Shown here: positions 47,573 through 59,547 of the stretch, piece by piece
Layout of the letters: the number at the start of each line of letters is the position of its first letter
How positions within the stretch are numbered: position 1 is the stretch's first letter
Assembly: GCA_017562135.1 (NCBI GenBank)
Contig: QEYB01001046.1
Coordinates: 1,426,001 to 1,490,000 of the forward strand
Direction of reading: 5' to 3'
Length of the DNA: 64,000 bases
DNA from: Dipylidium caninum
Lineage: Eukaryota; Platyhelminthes; Cestoda; Cyclophyllidea; Dipylidiidae
Notes under the pieces: generated by a model
Databases searched by the model: none
Told to the model about the DNA's origin: nothing
What the model saw: only the letters and a program-made list of their open reading frames with translations
Translations under genes and position numbers: made by a program

Positions 47573-48682
47573 GGGCTTGTGGAAGGTGGAGGGAAGAGAG
47601 ATGTGCTTTAGGAGAATGATTGGCGTCGCACTTGAGTTTTGGCCACGCCATCAAATTTGGCAACGTGTTTTGATAGACAGACAAACGGACGGACAGGTGG
47701 GAGGAGACGGCGTTGGATTCTTTAAAACAAAGTGATTACGGAAGGTGGTGGGAATCAAACGCCTTGATCAGGAACCTGAAGAATTGGTGGAGGAACAGGA
47801 TGCTGGAAAGATGCGCAAACGTAACCCTAAAGAAGGTTCAGATCCCGAAGTTTTATCCCAATCAGAAGTGGAACATCTGACACCGCTGCTATTATTCCGC
47901 ATCCTCTGATGAGAAGTTGACTGGGAAAAGGGCAAGTGGTTTATCTAGTCACGGTGGAAAGAATGGTAGCTTGCTACTGACATGCTTACAAATGCAATAA
48001 AGTGGTATTCAGGTACTATTCAAGCAGGAGTTTATTTACGATTCACAGCCTACCATTCTCGACTAGTTTTTATCCTTTTTAACTCTTGGGGACGTTGGTT
48101 ATGAACCCCTAAATTTTGACACATTTTTGTTCCATACAAATTCACTAGCGTTCCATTCTTGAAGGAGTGCCACATTCAGGCTGTCTTATGAAAGTTGAGG
48201 AGGGGGGGTTTTATTGCCATCGCCCCCCTCCTCCTTTTATCAAGAAGCCCTTGTTGGCTCAGCCTCAACTCATCCGAATGCGCAATTAATAAGTTTGCAT
48301 TGGTTGACCGACCTTCTTCAAAATTGCGCGCAATAGCCTTATCTGAGGTCCACGGATAGCGGAAATCTCTCATTTGCAAACTCTAATCTCATATGGGAGC
48401 AGATTTGTATCAATTTCTGCATTTGGGCCTGAGTGTTTCAAGATTTCCAAGTTAGACGCGGACGGATGATTGCTCAGATGGAGTTAAATGCTTGTCATGG
48501 GCCGATTCGCACAGTCTTTCGGATGTGGATATGCAGATGCGTGTGTGTTTAGTTGGAAGGACATCATAATTTTTCTTCCCATAAGCGATTGCATATCTTT
48601 CAGGTGGACACACGCAGCTCACGCACACATGGTCCCTCCGCTGTGCCGCCTCCCTCCCCCTCTCCTGCTGCTGTTGTGTGTA

Positions 48683-48688
<6 letters not shown>

Positions 48689-48721
<33 letters not shown>

Positions 48722-48722
48722 A
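48689..48722. repeat. (GA)n microsatellite
   Basis: About 13 GA units and short degenerate flanks, 50 bases before the TALE site cluster. Confidence 0.9.
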
Positions 48723-48772
48723 GGAAGGGGAAGATGCATTCCGTTAGATAAGTTCTCTTAGCAATGGGGCCT

Positions 48773-48855
48773 TGATTGACAGGTGGACAGGATGTCGACG
48801 CAAACCCTGGTGCAACTGCTACTACTGACGTATGCGTGAGTATGTGTGTCAATCA
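48773..48855 (+). promoter_or_regulatory. Cluster of TALE-type sites: TGATTGACAGGTG, then reversed TGATTGACAC
   Basis: An exact PBX-MEIS composite (48773-48782) runs on into GTG, so it overlaps a TTGACAGGTG (48776-48785). A second site, GTGTCAATCA on the plus strand, lies at 48846-48855. This is the strongest cluster in the window and lies inside the intron next to the homeodomain exon. Confidence 0.45.
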
Positions 48856-50045
48856 GTAGACAGAGTAAGTGCCACCAGCGCGTGGCGAGCGGGTGACAAC
48901 TGCAAGACGCGAAGAGAATTGGCGTTGATCACCCGACGTGGGTGTGTGAGCGAGCGAAATAGAATTTGCCAGTTAAGCCGAATTCTCACGCCTTGGTGCC
49001 CGCCCTCCGTCGGCAGCCAATCCATCCGCTGAAATGATGTGTCGTCCGCTTAAATGGCGGGACCGCAGGTGGAGAGAGAGTTGACAACCCACAGGGGTTT
49101 GGGCGTATTCCATCTGTCAATCTGCATGCTTACGTGATTCGAAAGGTCGAAATGGGAGTACTCAATGCCATTGCTGAAGCCGGATTTATTTAACCAAGGT
49201 CCCGACATTGTGGCAGTAGCATTCCACTTTGAAGTGGTGGGACGCCAGACTTTCAGCTATCTATCATTTGAAATACCTCAAGTTGGGACGTTTAATTTCC
49301 TAATGTTTTAATTCTCACTGATTTTATGCCGTCACCTTTAATTTTGCCCAGGGCGGTACTCTTTCGACATGAATGGTGAAAATTTTCCTTCATTCGGTAC
49401 AGTTCACCTCATTCCGTCACAATCGCAAAAACTTTCCAATTTTTTCTGTCACAAGGAGCGTTTATCTTTAAGTTCACCTTCACCTTCTAGCCATTCTCTC
49501 TCGATAGTCTACTTTTTTCAGATGGTTGAATCGAAGTCGCGGACATTGTCAGCCCTTATTTGTTACTCCATTTTAGACTGCGTTGGTGATTATCCCATTT
49601 TCTTTTATGTCCCGTGGTTGACGTAAGCATGTTCATTTAGAAAGTGTCTGTAAGTCAGTCAACCGCCCTACACCACTTCATTCAAATCAGGGCGATTTAT
49701 TTGCTATTTATAACGGAGTATCCATTTCGCCTACCTCCCTCAATTGAGCATCGCGTCAATTTTTAGCTACTACTTCGTCGAATCCCTCTATTATCGTATT
49801 AAATAGAATTTCACATCGTTGTATATCTCGTATGGGAACCCGCGACGAAAGGTATTCCGCGGAGATCATCTTCTGACCACTATCTTCAGCAAAAAATGAT
49901 CGCGCGTAGAATTTTTAGCAGGAATACTTTACCCGTTCATCGTCGCGATCAGGTCGTTCAATGCTTGTTTGTTCACATCATATTCACATGCGGTAGAGTT
50001 CAAGTGTGCTTAGACTTCTCTCACACGCAAACGCACATGCACACG

Positions 50046-50118
50046 GAGGGAGGGAGGGAGGGAGGGAGGGAGAGATTGGAGGTTACGTTAAATAGGCGGC
50101 AGCAGCAGCAGCAGCAGC
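50046..50118. repeat. (GGGA)n and (AGC)n microsatellites
   Basis: About six GGGA units at 50046-50070 and about six AGC units at 50098-50118. Confidence 0.88.
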
Positions 50119-52292
50119 GGAGAGAGAAGGAAAGCAAGTAAGACACGGGGCAATAAACATCAACATGTTGACGCTGCGTGCATGACCTGATGAGAACACG
50201 GTGGCTGAGCAGCAGCATCAGCAGTATCACCATTTGCGTTGACCTTGTCAAGGACGGTGCGAAAATTTACGCGGAAGTTGCAGAAATACTAAGGTCAGGG
50301 CTTTTTTGTACGTATGCAGGCAAGCGGCCGTGTGAATTGCGTTCAAGTTATGAGCACTGGCGGTGTCTTCTTACAAAAGTCACTTCTCTATGTGCTCACC
50401 CCTTAGGGAATCTAAGTAGGCTCCCGGAGGATGATTTTGCTGCGTTCAAAGTTGGTGACGATTGACAACACAAGAATAGCCAATTAGTGGCATTTACCTA
50501 AACACAACTGAAGATTGAAGGCTTGCATCACTTCCAATTTGCCAACTCAAAACTGCGGCAAACCGAGGGGCATGAATCATTTCCTGCCGGAAGTTCTCCG
50601 ACTTGACATTTACATGTTTTTTTGTAGTCTTAGAAGTAGATTCGTCCATTTATTACAAGGGTTCTCTGAGTGTGACGCTCGCTCGCTCCAGTACACGGAT
50701 TGTCATGAGATGCTCATTATACTTAGTGACTGAAGGACGGGAACTGCATTTGTGCAGTACCTGTCTTCTTCCACGGATCCCAGAGTCTGTGGGCTTAGAT
50801 ATTACCTAAAGCGCCTCGTAGTGTGAATGGGGAACTCAGTGACAAAGGAATAAGTTTGGTTCACCCAGGAGAGTCGTGTCCTTTGCCCCCACCGGTGGGC
50901 AGGTTTCCTAATTTGTCATGTTCCTTTCTTGTCAGTGTATAAAGAAGGAAAAAAACAGACAGGGTGGTCGTCTTCGTGGGACAGAAATTCTCCCAGAAGA
51001 CGACTCCCACCCTCACCGTGTTCTCACGCCACGAATGGCATTCACTTTTTTTTCGCGTTAGACTCCTCCCTTCAATCCTGTACACCGCGCGGCCACTTGG
51101 CCATGGGATGGCATTTCACTGGTTGAAGGCTTCACGGCGTCTCAGGGAACCCCTTAGAGTTTGTACGTGGCAAGAGAATTGTAAGGAATCTCGACTTTAT
51201 CAGTGCTGTCCGTCTACATAGGACCGCCTTTCGCACATGCCACGCTATCCTCGTACGTATTTAACTCGCCGTCGGGCATCGAGTCACGGGTTTGGTGACG
51301 AGATCCTCCGGTGGCGGGCCGAGTGCACGCGCATGCATAATTATCATAAAGGGGTGTTAGTAGTTTGAAAATCACCGCGAAGTGAATATGGACAGCAAGC
51401 TTTCCCCTCCCCCCGCCTGACTGATGGGCTCCCTTAAAAAAGAGAATTAGGCGTCGACGTGAAGTTAATTGAGCACCTAATTTGTGCGAAGTGACGAAAT
51501 CATCGTCCACATGGCGCCCTGGAAGAGCATCAAAGCGGAAGGATCTGTGGCTGAGGTCTGGGTGCCGACGGGCTAGTATTGTGCAGCCTCGTTCCACATT
51601 TTTGCTCAGAGTTGCGGAACCACTGAGAGAGTTCAGCCCTCAAGAGAGGCTCTCGACGAGCCGAGGAGGCAAAACTGCCGCCGCGGAATCAGCATTCTCT
51701 CCACAGGGAGGCGAGGAAGTTGTGGGAAGGGTAACGACGAGGCTCCAATAAGCGCATGGCATCAGTAGGTTGATTTTGGCTTCGCCAACGCAGTCGGCCC
51801 ATATTGAAATGTGAATCAGTCTGGAAGGGAAATGACCACAGCCGAAAGGGGGACCGACCTGATGGCGTGCGAGACAGCGTCCACAAGGCGACCAAACGTG
51901 CCGCATGGATGGTGGAGGCGTGTGTGGTGGTTCATCTCGTTTATTGCACACACACACCTAATTGGCAACCAGCACGAAAAGCATCACTTGGAGGAGGCCA
52001 GGGTGACGATTTGTGTTTTAATGACCGAATAAGCTGCCCACGCAGGAGAGAAAAGGCACGTTCTCGTGGCACCAGCGTGATTGTCTTGGCGGTTGGGTTG
52101 CTGCTGGCGACGGTTTCGGCTGTGATCGCGAACGCGAACGCGAACGCGAATGTGGCATGTGGCATCTGCTTATCCCGGCGCTGGGTAGCGCTCGGGATTG
52201 TCAAAGACTGTTGCAGGCTGTCCAGCCCCTTGTCGTGGACAGGAAATTACTTGAACTATGCACTTACCCTAACCAACTGCGTATTCTATCAG

Positions 52293-53410
52293 ATGGGCAC
52301 ATGAACACCTCGGAGTGTCAAGCGGTCAGTGGGTCGCCCGGCTTTTTGGAACAGACGGGCAATCGACCGCCCTCAGCTGACACTCGGCAAATCGACGCGT
52401 TTCACCGAGGCATTAAGGAGACCTCGCATTCATCGCCTTCCAATAGTTCAGAGGGTGGGATTCCCAACCATCCGACACAGTCACAGCAGCAGTCGATACC
52501 ACCACCACCACCACCACCTTCGTTGCTGTCAGAAGAGCATCACCTGCACCACGAGAGATTCGACAATGCCTCTAAAACCCCGACCACTTGCTCGCAGTCA
52601 GCGAACCCACAAGTGTCCGGCATCTTCAGCATCCGTCGAGCCGTCGGGCTGTCGCGCACCAATCTCCCCTTTCCCGCGAGGAAACGCTTGTTCAGCTGGC
52701 TGGTGGACCACCTGCGGGAGCCCTACCCTTCGGAGGAGGAAAAAATGATGCTCGCAATGGAGACCGGACTCTCCCGAACCACCGTCAACAACTGGTTCAT
52801 TAACGCGCGTAGGCGCTATGTTAAACCGCTGATGCAAGGTCGCCTGGTCCTCCAGTCGGGAGTTTTTAAAACTGTCTCTGGAGATGGAACGTCTTCCAGC
52901 AAATCGCCAAATCCATCTACCCAAGCGTCTGGGGCTCCCGTTGTCCCCGTTGGAACGCCAACATCTTCCAACTTCCACAATTCCGACACTGCAACTGGGC
53001 AATTCTCGTCTCAATTTTCTGCGACGTCAAGGTTGAACTTACATCAGGATGGTGTCTTTCCGGCTCCACCACCACCACCACCACCACCACCACCAGCTCC
53101 GCCCCCGCCTCACTTGGGGGGAGTGAGTACCAGTTCTGCCCTGTCTGCAATGGCGGCGGCCGCTGTGGCATTCGCGGGATGCCCTCGTTCTTTCGTGGAT
53201 GGCGGAGGCGACATGAAACACCCCTCTCCACGGCCCGCCCACCTACCGTGGCACACGATTCCAGGTCTGGACCTGGCCAGTCCGAAGCGTTGTCGTAGAA
53301 CCTCTGATCTTTCCTCATCGTCCTCACCTGCGGAGACAGGCTCCAGATATCCTCAGAAGTCCGCTGGTCATGAAAAACCGCCCCTCAAGGGCGAGGTCTC
53401 CTGTGAATAG
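52293..53410 (+). CDS. TALE-class homeodomain exon (terminal) of the putative C2H2-TALE transcription factor
   Basis: The exon is entered in phase 1 after TTCTATCAG and ends at TAG 53408-53410. It carries a complete 63-residue TALE homeodomain (about 52646-52834). The three-residue loop extension shows as REPYPSEEEK, and the recognition helix is NNWFINARRRYVKPLM, with Ile at position 50 and Asn at 51. This matches the MEIS/PKNOX/TGIF group rather than PBX, IRX or Mohawk. Such proteins bind TGACAG. Upstream are Ser/Pro-rich and poly-Pro/His stretches. Downstream are a Ser/Thr region, a 9-residue poly-Pro run, an Ala-rich motif (SALSAMAAAAVAFAG) copied from the preceding exon, and a Ser-rich tail. 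No MEIS-family N-terminal PBX-interaction domain (Hth domain) is visible in any exon found. The homeodomain assignment is very secure; orthology to a single named gene is not. Confidence 0.93.
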
Positions 53411-56400
53411 GGCTTTTTACTTTGACCCAACCACCCAACCACCCACCTACCCCGCCGCCCACCCGCCCCCAGGTCGAATAGTTTTAATGAGAACATAACT
53501 GTGGTTTGTGTACAGCCCACGAAAACCGCACTGACTTACCCTCTCCGCTCCTTGGCCCCTTCGCCCCCTCACCTGCCCTCGCCTGCATCGGAGTCGTAGT
53601 GAGTGAGTCAGTTGAAGTGGAATTTCAACGTCGGTCAGGTCTACTCTTAATAATCTTCGCTTCCCGTTTGTATGAGTGTTCGGATACACACACACCCTCT
53701 CCCCTCCCCCCCCTCCCCCCTTATTTCCATTTCGTTGTTTTACATACATTCTATTGTGAGAAAAGTGTTTTCATTGTAATGAACTCGTGAAATCAAAGTG
53801 CCTCCTTTAACTCGCCGGACAGGTTGGCATTACAATGCAAGTTTTATTGGAGCGTATCACAACTTGGGCAGGCGGGTGAGCCCGCACCGTCTCCGGGGCA
53901 GGGGACTGGTGCCGTGACAGCTGCCAAAAAGATTATAAATGGCAGGGAGGCGTGATGAGGACGGAGGGCTTTTGCGAGGGGTTGAAGATGAGTTTATTTT
54001 CCGTGCTTGTATGTGTGCTCTTGATGACCTGCGCTGGCTATTTATTTGGAAGCGGTGCTCCATGGTGACCATGACTTTTAAAAGGTGGATTAGAAAAAAA
54101 CATCCAGAAGGGGGAATCACAGAAAAATGAACGGTCAACAGCGGAATCACTAATTAAAGTGATTGGCGTTAATGTTTTAGCGCGACGAGAAGAATAAGTT
54201 GAGGAAGACGAAGGAAAATGTGGGGAGCAGGGAATCTAGAGACGGTGAAATGCGTTTAACGATTGAAAAAGGCTTATTTCGATAGGAAATGAAGTCTTCC
54301 CTGTTTGCCCGTTCCGTGCTGGCGGCGTCAGGTGCAGGTGAGAATTTTTTGCAGCTCAAGTAGCCGCACTCCGAGCTGTTTTCGCGGTTGAAATGCTGCG
54401 CACTCGAGGGCAGCTCACCTCTCCACCGGCCTGCTCGGACCCCACACAGCGGAAAAATCGATTTTTGGCAAGGAATTTTTAATCACTGAGTAAAATCGAT
54501 GCCTCTCCCCCTCCCGATTCGAGACGTGATTTGTACTCTTCGCTGCAGGCCCTGCTGCGGTGATCGATTTTGGGCAGGTGTAGATCGATAACCCGCGGGG
54601 TGATGCGGAGAGAGAGAAGGAGAGAAGGAGAGAGAGAGGGGGAGAGGGAGAGGGAGCGGAGGGACTGGCAGAGTGAGCCACACCTTTTCGCAGAGGTGCA
54701 ATTTGATGATTGTGGAGGTGTTTAAATTAGGGGATGATGGCAGAGGTGGCAGAACACCACACCCCGTCGAGTCAAGGTGCGTGTGTCGCCAGGTTCGAGG
54801 GTGTGTTCTTGCTAAAACCGAATAGCTCGCCAATGAGCCAGACAAACGAGGCGGGGTTCACGTAATGTCAAAAACAAGGGTTGGGACACCAGGGTGTCAA
54901 TTCTAACACACCTGCCCCTACAAAGGAAGAATCCCATTGGAAGTAAATGTTGTTTCACAAGTGAATTCCGTTAACATAAAAGAACGGTGAATTCGTGGCC
55001 TTATTTTGACTTATAGATAATATTTTTGAGGCGAGAAACTTGGTTGCTTTGGTGCCGGAAGGGCAAGAAAACAGTTGCTGTTGGGGGGTGAGTAGTCGGA
55101 GAGAGTACGAATTACCTCTAATAGCAAAGATGCCTTAAGAAAGACCGTCTTCTAGGAACAAACATCAACAGCCAGCCCACTTTTATTCACGTTGTAGAGT
55201 TTTAATCTGCAGGTGAGTCCATACATCGTCGGGAAAACGCAGGAGAACAACCGGAGCTCTTTAATAAGTTTCAACAGAAAATCGCATCGACAGCCTTAGA
55301 GATTGCGCTATGGGCATTTTAATAATCAGTGGATGAGTTTTCCCCTGCGAATAGAGAGCGGATTAACTGTCAGATAAAAAGTAGATTCATGAGTAAACAA
55401 TAGCATTTGTTACTACCATAGTTGACATTCTCCATAGGAGCATGGCACACTAAATTACAGCTGCTAGTTATCTTATTTGATTACAAATGGTTCTGTCAGA
55501 AGCGGTCGAGGAAATAAAGGGAAATGAAACAGAATCCTAAGAAATAGGTGTTTTCCCGTGTACTAACTTAATTAGGACTTTCAAACAAAACACGAGTATT
55601 TCCATTCGCCTACTAATTAATATCTACCTAGGTTATTTAAGTAGTATCAAATGTTTAGCAAATCAAGAAACAATTATTCAGTGGTAAATTAGTGTAAACA
55701 GGTTAGGAACATAAAACTGTTCATAAAATGAACACAAGGTCATTTTAATCTGCGTCAAGAAGGCGTAATTCAATCAAATAGAGAATTTTAGCTTCTGGGT
55801 ACGAAGTATTTAGAGAATATGCTGGTTTGAGCTGCAACTCGGGTTAAAAAGCATGCAGGTTGAAGGTCTTGAAATCACATTTGTTCACTTATCCTATAAA
55901 ATCACATAAACCCACTGCGAAGACAGCGTTTGCAGTCGTTAAAGCGTTTCATAAGTTGGGTGACACTCAAAGTCGGCAACTTCGAGTTCAATATTATTTA
56001 AAATCAATGAAATGGGAGCACCGCAATATTAGATGATCATACGAATCCGAAGTGGTTTTCAAGATGCTTACGTAAAATCGTCGAAGTAGTGGGTTTTCAA
56101 CCTTACGTCCTCCATGCGCTCGACAATGCGTCCATTAATCAGTATTCGAAAAGGGCATCTAACTCGGTCGAGGAAATCAAAACATTTTCCTCGGCAATGC
56201 CAACTAAAGTGTGTACGCTTCGCCAAGTAGCGTTTAATGAATGGTTGAAAAACGTCCCTGCAAAAAGTGAATCAGAGAAGAAGTAAAGGCGGGAGAAAGT
56301 GAATTTGTCTTACACAAAGCAGAAGGCCGTCCCAACCTAGAAGATGCAGGGAAAATGAGGCAACAAGGTGTGCGGGAAGGGAATTCTGTGGATGCGCTGG

Positions 56401-58248
56401 GGTCAACTCAACTGGAACGGAGTGCTTTCGGACAGCCGTCCTGCTTGTGCGCCGCGCTTCCAGTCCAGCCCACTCGGCGAGTCCCACCTGAAAGGCATTT
56501 CACAGGGAACCAGTGAGCCTCGTGGGCGGCCACTCTGCGGCGACCGGCGGTGGCAAAGGGAGACGATACCTCCGCGGGTCGCTGAATACTTCCGCGAGAC
56601 GTCGGCCGCCTGCGCCTCAGGGCGGTGAGTCCTCGACCTGCTCGACGAGGCCTGCAAGGAAGGGGAGGTGTAGTGTGGATGCGGCGCAGGGGCGTGGCGC
56701 AAGACTCTCAACACCCGCGCCACCTCGTGGTGGTGTGGGGCTATTTCGTGGGCTCTTTTCGGGGCAGGACTTCGTGCTCCTCGTTTGCCGCCTCCGCCTC
56801 CTCCGGACTGAGAGGTGACAAGCCGTCGAAGGCGGCTGTCGGCGTGGTCGCCAAGAGAGGCACTTGGCCCTCCACAGACCCGGGGCTGACGTGAAACAAA
56901 CCACGGAAATGCGGACCTTCACACAGCAACATTAACGCCAGGTGTTTGGAAAAGCTCTTTTTCACTTGTCCCCTCAGTCGCCGCAGCGGGCCACAGCGTG
57001 GACCAAGCGCGTTAGAGACGCTGAGATGCTAACGAAGAGAGTTGAAGGGTCCGAGTCTCTTTGAGCGTGTGAAGGAGAGTCAAGTCCTCCTGCGTAGACT
57101 CAGCCGCCTGGCGACAGTCCTCCGCTGAAGAGAGTCGGTCGACTGGTGCGCGTTCACGGGGCTGCCTGGCGCTCAACCGGTGACTGCCTGTCGCGGCCCG
57201 TCAACTTGGCTCGCTCGGACAGCGATGAGGCGGAGACAGGAGACGAAAGGCGCCTGGCTGCTTGCTGGAGTTAAACATACTCGGCGGCCTCGTCGCTTCT
57301 CGAGTGGAAGGGCACCCTCCGTGCCGATGCGCTGCGCTGTCCGCACCGGTGGTTATCACCTTCGAGTCTGGGTGGGCAACTGCCTTGGCCGGCGAGTTTG
57401 CTAAGTGGAAAAGACAGTCACGAGCAGTTGCCAGCAATTCCGGCGCAAATCCAATGGGGAAAGAGATGTTGGTCATTTGAGGCCGAGGACGTCGTCAGCA
57501 CTGAGGCGTCCAGTTCCTCCACAGAAGTGCGCAGTCGCCACCCACCCGTCGTCGACTCCGTTTTACGGGAGGAAGCGACGCCCGCCTCCGCGGCATGACA
57601 TCCAAACATCGAGGGCAACTTGCACCCTCGGACTCGACGGATCACGCTGTCGCCGACATCCTTCGTCTCCCTTCCTAAAGGACGAGCGGTCGAAGCGAAG
57701 AGGCATCGAGTGCCCGTGGACTTGGAGCCGCCGAGGCTGTCAGCGAGCCGAAGTGGCTGATGTGGAACGCCAGACACGTTGCATTGCGGAGAGAGGCGGC
57801 TGGTACAGCAGGCTTTAAGCGGTCGTGAGGAAAAGAGGAACTCGGAAAAAGACATCCCACCGGCACTGGGAACGCTGATAGACAAAGGGGCGGGTGACGG
57901 GCGCTGGGTCTCCGGTTTTTGCGACCACAACGACTTTGTGAAACAAGATTTGCTTCATCCACGGATGAATGACATGAGGTCCACCGTAAATTATGTTTAT
58001 TTAAAAAAAATATTTATAAAACATCAGTTGATGGTTTTGATATACTGTTTAATTACCAGGCGGCGGAAGTAGAGAAAAAAACCACGTCCGCGGCCTTTCC
58101 TACCTCAGCTGCCGTGGTCCTCATTGGAGGTTGAGGGATTTGCACAGCGCTACTTACAAAATAAAATAGTAGCATGCGGCCTACCGTAAGGTTCTGTCCA
58201 TTTTCAAAGAGAACAAAATAGAAGGCCTCTTGCTGTCAATAGACTTCA
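53411..58248. other. 3' flank of the homeobox gene and non-coding DNA
   Basis: A pyrimidine-rich tract (CCACCC units) follows the stop codon. No AATAAA was seen on the plus strand near the gene; an ATTAAA at 54151-54156 is the best candidate. The piece from about 54.9 to 56.3 kb is AT-rich and empty. From 56.4 kb the sequence is GC- and CpG-rich, with overlapping frames on both strands that I could not turn into an exon. Confidence 0.4.
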
Positions 58249-58550
58249 TTAAGAAATAAAATTGCCATTATTATTTATGACTTCATTCCAGCGTGAAGCC
58301 ACTTTGTATGCCCTCAGTTTTGAAAAAAGGTTTCCTCGTATGTGAGAAGATTTAACCACCGCCTCTGTGATATCCTCTTCGAGTCTGCATTTATTTTGCC
58401 CTTCAAACAACCTTGTAAGGACAAAAAAGCGGTGGTCGGAGAGTGCTGAGTCCGAGGAATATGTGGCGGTGACAGACTCTCCCAGCCGCCCTCTGCAATC
58501 CTTCGACGAGTCTCCGAGCAGCATGTCGCCTGGCATGATCATCCCGCAGT
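58249..58550 (-). CDS. Weak candidate terminal exon, minus strand
   Basis: This would be the second exon of a 177-residue model. It is entered in phase 1 after GTCAG and runs to TAA at 58249-58251. Residues include GMIMPGDMLLGDSSKD, a Ser-rich stretch and LEEDITEAVVKSSHIRG. TTTATT at about 57990 on the plus strand would give this transcript an AATAAA. Against it, the acceptor has no pyrimidine tract, and the plus strand is open across the same DNA (58367-58846) with an equally protein-like reading (SPSRPLQSFDESPSSMSPG). Family unknown. Confidence 0.24.
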
Positions 58551-58612
58551 CTGACGTTCTCCCTCGCCACCACCGACGGCCTCCTTTCCTCGACTGCTGT
58601 GCCTTCACCTAC

Positions 58613-58844
58613 CCGGTCGCTGACAACGCTTCCCCGAACTCAACTTCCCGCTCCGCTCTGAGAGCGCACAACGCACGGCTCCTCGACTGTCCCACCCTCT
58701 GCGTCGGAGTCGAGTTCGCTTTGGCGGTGGAAGGGCTCCGTTCTCCGGCTTCGCAATGCGCGATTTCAAAAAGACTTCTCCGTAGGTGGTGCTCTCGCCA
58801 TCCTCGGCCTCGATTTTGTTCCGAGCAAGCAGAGACGAGCGCAT
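58613..58844 (-). CDS. Weak candidate first exon, minus strand
   Basis: From an ATG at 58842-58844 this runs 77 codons and leaves in phase 1 at CCGG|GTAGGT. It contains NKIEAEDGESTTYGEVFLKS and a basic PPPKRTRLRRR stretch that could be a nuclear localisation signal. The phase fits 58249-58550 across a 62-nt intron. Both strands are open here, so this is a hypothesis only. Confidence 0.24.
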
Positions 58845-59516
58845 GACGACTCGACCGCCCAACTTCTTGCAGGGTTCATTCAGGTGGCGCCCATCCCGAA
58901 TATTTCCATGCCACCCCTCGTCTCCTCCGAATGTGCACCGAAATGCTTCGCTGAGCTGTGGTGAGCCTTTCTGCGACCGCCGATGCTGTGAGAAGGGGAT
59001 CTGCCTTCAAAATGGCCGTCACCACATCGTCGCCGATCGAAGACGGTCGCTAAAAACGCAGCTCATCAGGAAGGTGGAAATCACCAGTGTCAACACCTCC
59101 AAACCGTCTTCTTCTGCAGGTGCCATCAGAGCCTGCACCTTCACCGAACACCTTCACCGAACGCCTTCAACATGCCTCTGTTGCATGCTTCTTTTTCGTT
59201 GAAAATCTTACAGAAGGCGGTGCTGCAGACAGACTTTATCGGTGGCCCCTGGCGCACTTCCGTTCCACACTGTAGACTAATGCGAATCAAACGTGTCTTG
59301 GTGGATTTGCATGCCATTGAGCGGCAGGAATATGGAGGCGAACACGAAGGTGCGCCAAAGAGGCGGGTGCGAGTGGAGAAATTTGTTGTCGTGGGGGGGG
59401 AACAGGACTTTGCGCGGACGTGGTTTTGTTTCCCCCCCACCCCTTCCACCGAGTTTGCTCCTCGGGGCTGGCGCGGACGCGCCCCTGACAGCGACGGAGA
59501 ACCTCCTCGCCTTCGC

Positions 59517-59547
<31 letters not shown>

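Larger units (their letters stand above)
47221..52292 (+). other. Putative 5-kb phase-1 intron of the C2H2-TALE gene
   Basis: It starts GTAAGC and ends with a branch-like CTAAC about 23 nt before TATTCTATCAG. Near its middle it contains a cluster of TALE-type sites: an exact composite site at 48773, overlapping TTGACAGGTG, and a reversed TGATTGACAC at 48846. Another TTGACAGGTG lies at 47347. A CT/TG composite microsatellite lies at 47526-47572, GA at 48689, GGGA and AGC runs at 50046-50118, and a four-fold GCGAAC run at 52126-52150. No other exon is supported. Confidence 0.6.

Noticed and set aside
52157..52292. Extension of the homeodomain frame upstream to 52157
   Set aside because: This part contains the branch-like CTAAC and the TTCTATCAG acceptor, and only the acceptor at 52292 matches the phase-1 donor at 47220. 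It is treated as intron.
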